Assembly (NCBI GenBank): GCA_022813625.1
Contig: JAKLMB010000020.1
Span: forward strand, 186,001-250,000
Direction: 5' to 3'
Length of the DNA: 64,000 nucleotides
Source of the DNA: Aaosphaeria pasadenensis
Lineage: Eukaryota; Ascomycota; Dothideomycetes; Pleosporales
Under the pieces are notes generated by a model. It saw nothing but the letters and a program-made list of their open reading frames with translations. It was not told the origin of the DNA and made no database searches. Positions 58,818-64,000 of the stretch are shown here, in pieces. The first letter of the stretch is position 1, and each line of letters opens with the position of its first letter. Made by a program: the position numbers and the translations under genes.

Positions 58818-60369
58818 TCAAGCACCCTGGGTAGCAGCGAAATCCATAACCTCCTGGATAGCATCGCCTCCCTGTCCACCACCAAGCAACTTGGGATTGG
58901 TAGCCTGGATCAACACTCTGCGGTAGCTAGTCAATGGCGGGCCGCCATCGTCAGTAACCTCCAAGATCAAATGCAACAGTTGACCCGTCGCGACAGGCTT
59001 TCGGCTCATCAGCTCGACGGCACATTTATCGGGAGGCGGGAGCGTGACTTCGACCTTTCGGCCCTCGTCATCGAGCTTCTTGATGACGAGATCGGCAACC
59101 TCGGCGTCGCACCACCACTGGGTGGCAGTGGGCTCCTTGTAGTGCCACCACTTGAAGGTGAGGTTGTCACCATCAGGGTCGTAGGTCCATGTGGCGTCGA
59201 GCGTGATTGTGCTGCCAGCTTCGGCGGAGATGCGAAGGGGCGCGAGGTCCTTTGCGCCATTGATGTTGATGATGGGGTGGTGGTTTGTCTTCGCTAGGTC
59301 GGGCTCCATGGTCCATTGTATCCTTGCGGCGAAGTCGTTCTGGAAAGCGTCTCGCCATCGCCAGATGGTCGCGTGGTTTGAAGTGTATGATTTGCCATCC
59401 TTGCCCTTGACGGAATCGACGGCGTCGCTGTAATGGTTGCTGTTTGTACCGGCGGAGCTGGCATCTGTGCGCTCGTAACGTCCACCCCACGAGCCGTAGT
59501 TGGGGTTTTCTGACACACCCAGGCCGTTCTGGATGAGGTAGAGGAAGGTTGGGGTATCGCCTTCAGGAATGAACATGTAGTTCGGGTATGCGCTTCCCAG
59601 GGGACCAATCTGGATGTTATCCTTGACCCATTGCTTTTCCATCTTGGTGAAGTCGGGACCACCCTGATCGAACTTGTAGTATTTGTCTCCGGAAATGCCG
59701 GTCCAGGCAGCTAGTCCGTACTGGTTCCAGCCATGTACCGAAGCGATATAGAAGATGTCGGGGAAGTTTGTGCGGATCCATGCGCCGGTGTCGTCTTGGT
59801 CGGAGATAGCATAGACGCGGATGCGTGACATGAGGCGTCGAGCATCTTCCGGCTCGTACTTGGTGTCGATGTGGAGGAGGACCTGGGCGAGGGTGTTTGT
59901 TCCGCCCCAGCAGAGGACCCAGAGAGGGATTTGGGAGGTCTTCTCGATACTCTGGAGGAGAAGCTTCCCGCCCTCGGAAAGAGGGATGTCGTCACCCACA
60001 GCGGTCATGCCGTATGTCTACAATCTGGTTAACCACGAAATTTTCAAAATCAAGATAAAAGCCTACCTCGGCACCCTTGTGGATGAGGCTTCGGAAGAAA
60101 TCCGCAGAGGGGTATTGGTGGTCTGGGTGTGCATTCTTGTTGAGGTTGTCGACAGCTCCGGCATATGCGTCCACGATCTTGTGCATGTCCTGCGGGCAGA
60201 CCTTGTTCTTCATCCATGTGCTCGTACATGCCACCAGACCCTCAGTATCAAACTGATTGGAGTAGAGGAGGTATCTGCATAGTGACTCGGCATCGTCAGG
60301 TTCGTTTGAGATGTCGGAGAGAATGAAGACGCGGGGCTTCTCGGTGAACTGCTGCAGGCGGTCTGTCAT
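58818..60369 (-). CDS. DUF1593 protein (nucleoside hydrolase-like, sometimes called cellulose-binding protein)
   Basis: A 500-residue protein of the DUF1593 family. Exons 60369-60067 and 60017-58818, with a 49-base intron joining HKGAE to TYGMTAVG. The N-terminus RVFILSDISNEPDDAESL (13-30) has the Asp-rich metal-site pattern of the inosine-uridine nucleoside hydrolase fold, with Asp19, Asp25 and Asp26. The C-terminal ~110 residues (LDATWTYDPDGDNLTFKWW and later LEVTDDGGPPLTSYRRVLI) look like an immunoglobulin-like accessory domain. No signal peptide is present, so it is probably cytosolic. The family is linked by annotation to carbohydrate use, but its true substrate is not established. Proximity to the sugar transporter supports a role in glycoside breakdown, as inference only. 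Confidence 0.85.
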
Positions 60370-61376
60370 GATGGCGTGAGAGACTCAATGGGGGTATAAT
60401 TAAATCGTGCGTGAGGGAAATTCAAGACACAGCTCAGGTTTTTAAGTGCAGTTGGAGGTGGGAGGCTTTCCTGCCCATATAGCGTGTATCGATACCAAGA
60501 AGGGCCGGAGGTTGGATGTTACGCATGTGTCACTGTCGTGATGCATGGGAAGGCCACCCGAACATTAGCCGAACAAACTATTAACTAGCTACAATCAGGT
60601 ACAGGAAATCTTGATAATTGATTCTTTATTGACTACTACTGCACAGTGTAGACAATAATTGTTTCTTCACGGAGTCTACTTATGAGCCAACGCGTCTTAT
60701 GCGGGGCGGAAGCGGTGCTTGAGATTTCCCTGGGCGGCAGTTGGTGGCACTGATTTCCCTTTCCGGATAGCTTCGGCCCGCCTCTTTTTGCTCTCCCCAG
60801 TTTATTGTACGAATAGATTCTCAGTCTGCCCGTACCCCCCATCGTTTGCTCCACGACTCCTAAAATCTATCTCCAGAATATTCATCGGGTTCCTGGAGAT
60901 GATCATGATCCTGCCAGATTTTAGCCTTTCCTCTTCGAGAAGCATGTTCTACCCCCCCCCACGTGCCCACTAAGCTACGCCACACTTCCCCAACACTGTG
61001 GCGCAGCTGTTCCCTTTCTCCAGGATTTCCGTCCTCCAACATTGTCGAAACTCGTGAACCAATGATGACCTACGAGTGCATGCATGCGAAGGATCGATTG
61101 ATTGCTTCAGAGCACAATGTGGCAGTGCCAGATGATAGGGGATAATAGCCGAATGCCAACAATATGCCAAGCCAGTTCAACAGCTCAACTATGTCATCAG
61201 GCAACCTCTATAAGATATAATTAACCAAAGGCAGCTTTCCAGTCGTATCTTCATCGTGAGACATTATATAAGTGGCAAGACCCGCCTCGAAACATCTGTT
61301 TCGTCCATTGACAATCAGTATCAACACATATCATCCTATTACATACGAAAACTACCTAGGTAATCATCAAGGAACA
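60370..61376. other. Divergent intergenic region, 1 kb
   Basis: It contains the promoters of DUF1593 and of the coiled-coil gene. A run of nine or more C residues lies near 60952-60960. No gene is seen. Confidence 0.5.
61265..61272 (+). promoter_or_regulatory. TATA box of the coiled-coil gene
   Basis: TATATAAG, 112-105 bases upstream of the chosen ATG at 61377. Confidence 0.5.
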
Positions 61377-62558
61377 ATGTCAGAGCTCGAACAGAAGATC
61401 CAGGCCGCATCAGAACGCAATTCCCAGCTCCTCGCCGGCCTCGCTGAAAATGACTTCGCACCGCAAAAGCTCTACCAGCAAATCAACTACATCGCTGATC
61501 TGGACACGCAGATCGTGAAGTCAGAGAAGGAGGTGCACGTCCTGAAGATGCGAACCTCCGCAGACCTCGAACAGCACAAGAAGTACTCCGAGTCCACATT
61601 TCGACGTTTCGCGCACATAGCATCTGGAAGAAAGGGACGATTTGAAGAGAAAGCCGCCAAGGAAGAGAAGGACTACTACGATGCGATGATGGCACAGAAG
61701 ACCGCGGAAGACGGGCTTGCATATGCACGTCAATTGCGAGCCGAAGCCGAGATTGAAAGGAATAAAGTCGAGACGCAAGCCCAACGACACGATACCCTTC
61801 AGCACGAACTGGACGAGTTGTATAACTCCATCTTCGCGGGTTTCACGCCAGGCATGCCCGAGGAAGACGCCAAAGAATCCGCCGTAGCCGCCGCTCAGCA
61901 GACATGTGCTCGTTTCTCAGAAGCCCTGGAGAGGGAACGCCAGGTCGTTCGCATATTGAACGAATGCAAGTGGAAGCTTCAGATCATCACCAACGAACTC
62001 AGCGATGCACGTAATAGTTCTAGGGGAGATCTCTTCGGCGGTGATACGCTGTTCTCCATGATGAAGCTCAATGCCCTGCAGCGAGCCAATAACTTGGTGT
62101 CGCAACTCGTCATGCTCCAGGACCAGCTAAGGAATGTCAAGCCTGATATTGGAAATCTGGGGCCGATAAATATCGACACCGGTTCAATCTGGTCGGACGT
62201 CGTTTTCGACAACATCTTCACGGACATGGAGATGCACGCTCAGATTAAGCAAAACCAAGAACAGGTCGCCAAATCCACTACAATTCATAACAGACTGATG
62301 GACGAAGCTGCTGTGAGAGTGAACGAGCGGAATGAAGAACTACAGCGAGCTAGTCGGGAGTTGCAGACGGCAAGACAAGAATTGCAAATAGCAAGACAAG
62401 AGGTGTTCATCAGGGTGGCCAGGGGAGAGCATGTCCAGGCTCAAGATCCCAGAATGGCTGGTGTCAACAGTGGTTCTTCTACCTTGTCTCCTGGTGCTCC
62501 GTTGCCGCTCCCAGTTCCTGACGACTTCAACGAAGCGCCACCAGCCTACTCGGTATAA
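61377..62558 (+). CDS. Coiled-coil protein of unknown function with a C-terminal PPxY motif
   Basis: I do not recognise a named family. The protein (393 residues from the ATG in CACAATG-like context; the open frame itself extends 35 codons upstream through the TATA region) is almost entirely helical, with heptad-like Leu/Glu/Lys spacing at about 25-215 and 285-355. The second coil contains a repeat, LQTARQELQIARQEV. The C-terminus switches to Pro/Ser/Gly and ends NEAPPAYSV, a PPxY motif, which in fungi is the usual docking site for WW domains of Rsp5-type ubiquitin ligases. There is no membrane segment or signal peptide. Resemblance to eisosome or BAR-domain proteins was considered, but no signature supports it. 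A scaffold or trafficking role is plausible. Confidence 0.75.
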   Translation: MSELEQKIQAASERNSQLLAGLAENDFAPQKLYQQINYIADLDTQIVKSEKEVHVLKMRTSADLEQHKKYSESTFRRFAHIASGRKGRFEEKAAKEEKDYYDAMMAQKTAEDGLAYARQLRAEAEIERNKVETQAQRHDTLQHELDELYNSIFAGFTPGMPEEDAKESAVAAAQQTCARFSEALERERQVVRILNECKWKLQIITNELSDARNSSRGDLFGGDTLFSMMKLNALQRANNLVSQLVMLQDQLRNVKPDIGNLGPINIDTGSIWSDVVFDNIFTDMEMHAQIKQNQEQVAKSTTIHNRLMDEAAVRVNERNEELQRASRELQTARQELQIARQEVFIRVARGEHVQAQDPRMAGVNSGSSTLSPGAPLPLPVPDDFNEAPPAYSV

Positions 62559-62846
62559 GAAGGAACATTCCTATAATTGCGACTGTTGTACAACCACTGT
62601 CGTTGGGTTCAATTCCAATGATGTATGTGCAAATTTAGGTCAGGGGGTCACTTGTTTGGTGTTGCTAGAGATTTAGCACGCTTTTCCTCACGCTTTATAT
62701 CCATTTCGTTCACGCATTACTCTGCGTGTTGAGTATATTTTCATTCAATCAAACTATTACGATTCTTCAATTCCCATTTCATTCACACATTGCCTCATGA
62801 TATCTTTGTCTTCCCTCGTAAATTACATCCTACATCAACCAGCCCT

Positions 62847-63635
62847 CTAGAAGTAGGCCTTCTCCAGATAACTCTGGAAGTTGTTATCCCTAAAACTCGG
62901 CGTCGCATCACCGAAATTCGTATTCTCAATCGCAGTCCTCGCGGCAGCCGTCAAGCTCTCCCACGCAATAAGCGGCTGCTCGCCGCCCTTATCCGACGTA
63001 TCGATGAGCTGATGGTTGACGGGCCAGGCGGAAATATATCCAATCAACGGCCTGCTGCCGTCGAAATGGCCGCTGACCTTTTGGTAGTCGCCGTGCGCGG
63101 AGATAGCGACGCCACGGACGGTCGCGGACTCAGATTGCGAGGACAGCCAGACGACGGCGTTCTCCCAGTCGTGGCGGTGGCCGAGGCCGCTGGACGGTGA
63201 GTCCTTGGGCATGTACCATGAGTACATGATGCCGTATGCGCCGTTGTAGGTTCCGCCGCGGACGTAGACTTGGCCTGTGGACGAGGAACAGCCGCCGCTT
63301 GGGTCGCCAGAGGTTGCGAGGCCACCGCTGGGGAAGTGTGAGTATTCATTTCTCCGATTTCTCCGTATGGACTTGGAATTGAGGGGTTAGACGTACCCAG
63401 TATCGCCGTTGGCATTGACGGCGGGGAAAGGAACACAGCCGTTGAAGACCTTGAGCCACGGCTTGTACTTAAGGTACAGGTTTCCTGCTGTTCCTGAGGG
63501 AACGGTCTGAGGGAATCCAACAACAGCATCATGGTTGATGACTGCGCGACGAGTCAGGAAGCTGAAGGGAGCAGCTGTGACGGTGGTCGACAAAGCGACA
63601 ACACCACAGGCTACTTGTCCGATGCTGAAGTGCAT
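62847..63635 (-). CDS. NLP: necrosis- and ethylene-inducing-like secreted protein (NPP1 family)
   Basis: A secreted protein of the NPP1/NLP family, found in plant-associated microbes; some members damage dicot plasma membranes while many others do not. Exons 63635-63397 and 63327-62847 with a 69-base intron (239 residues). Residues 1-21 are a signal peptide, and Arg29-Arg30 may be a propeptide-processing site. The diagnostic heptapeptide of the family, with its metal-binding His, Asp and Glu, is intact at 129-135. Two cysteines, 67 and 93, at the conserved spacing place it in type 1. The open frame is unbroken and the intron keeps phase. Whether it is cytolytic cannot be judged from the sequence. 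Confidence 0.93.
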
Positions 63636-64000
63636 TGTAGAGACTTGTACTGAAGGTCTTCTGTGCTTGACTTGTCTTGACTCGGATGCTCTTGGAGAAC
63701 TGCGCGCAGTGCTACAGAGGATAGCTCCAAAACTATACAGGAGAGCAAAGCATTTAAGTATTATCGTCCATAGCTTGCTACGAATGCTCGGCGAAGATGA
63801 ACGCCCGGGTTGATGGAGCTAGCAGGCAGGACAACGCTCGTGGAGACACGCACATGAAGTTCAATTGGACATGTTTACAACGATGGTATGGCGACCTGCC
63901 CTATTGTATGCTAAACGTCAGGGCCAACACCCTGATTTATCCAGCTCCGAGCCAGGAACGTTCCCAGATTTGTATGCACCGAGCAGTGATGCGCAAGTCA
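63636..64000. other. Upstream region of the NLP gene
   Basis: The promoter and leader of the minus-strand NLP gene. No further gene is seen before the window ends. Confidence 0.5.

Noticed and set aside
1..64000. CRISPR arrays, insertion sequences, prophage or bacterial operons
   Set aside because: None seen; introns and gene families show a eukaryotic (fungal) chromosome.

Overview
The window looks like nuclear DNA of a filamentous ascomycete (Pezizomycotina). Genes lie on both strands with no operons. Most carry one to four short GT-AG introns (commonly 46-145 bases) with branch-point-like motifs. The families are typical of moulds: a HET-domain protein, Zn2Cys6 and fungal-specific transcription factors, an F-box-like protein, anion:cation symporters, and secreted effector-like proteins. 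A necrosis-and-ethylene-inducing-like protein (NLP) and a small six-cysteine secreted protein suggest a plant-associated or saprotrophic lifestyle. I cannot name the species; a leotiomycete is only a guess.

Layout. 0.9-9.6 kb: a RidA/Mmf1 imine deaminase, a SET-domain protein with a signal-like N-terminus, a 2-oxoglutarate/Fe(II) oxygenase, a dUTPase/dCTP-deaminase-fold protein and an NMNAT-like nucleotidyltransferase. 11-29 kb: an anion:cation symporter, an F-box/2EXR-like protein, a 931-residue HET protein, an unrecognised secreted protein, a Mup1-like amino-acid permease, another F-box-like gene and a type II membrane GT8 glycosyltransferase. 29-37.5 kb is gene-poor and holds a conserved nuclear-looking protein of unknown function, a GFA/CENP-V zinc protein and the small secreted protein. 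37.6-60.4 kb is rich in sugar genes: a sucrose-type GPH carrier, Y14 (an exon-junction-complex subunit that looks like a bystander), a xylose reductase, a Zn2Cys6 regulator, a related regulator without the zinc cluster, a dihydroxyacetone-synthase-type transketolase, a polyol dehydrogenase of the L-arabinitol/xylitol class, an MFS alpha-glucoside-type transporter and a DUF1593 protein. 61-64 kb: a coiled-coil protein with a C-terminal PPxY motif, then the NLP.

The most interesting unit is 40.9-51.6 kb. Xylose reductase diverges from the zinc-cluster regulator across 742 bases that contain three CreA-like sites. The regulator faces its zinc-less relative tail to tail with 32 bases between stops. 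The dihydroxyacetone synthase and the polyol dehydrogenase diverge from one 638-base promoter. Reduction of pentose, oxidation of the polyol and a ketolase that consumes xylulose 5-phosphate fit together as a pentose pathway, possibly linked to formaldehyde. No xylulokinase is visible. Exon boundaries were inferred by eye from splice signals and reading-frame continuity; the joined exon lengths of all the multi-exon models sum to whole codons, except the gene at 26.1-27.0 kb, whose 5' end is unresolved.
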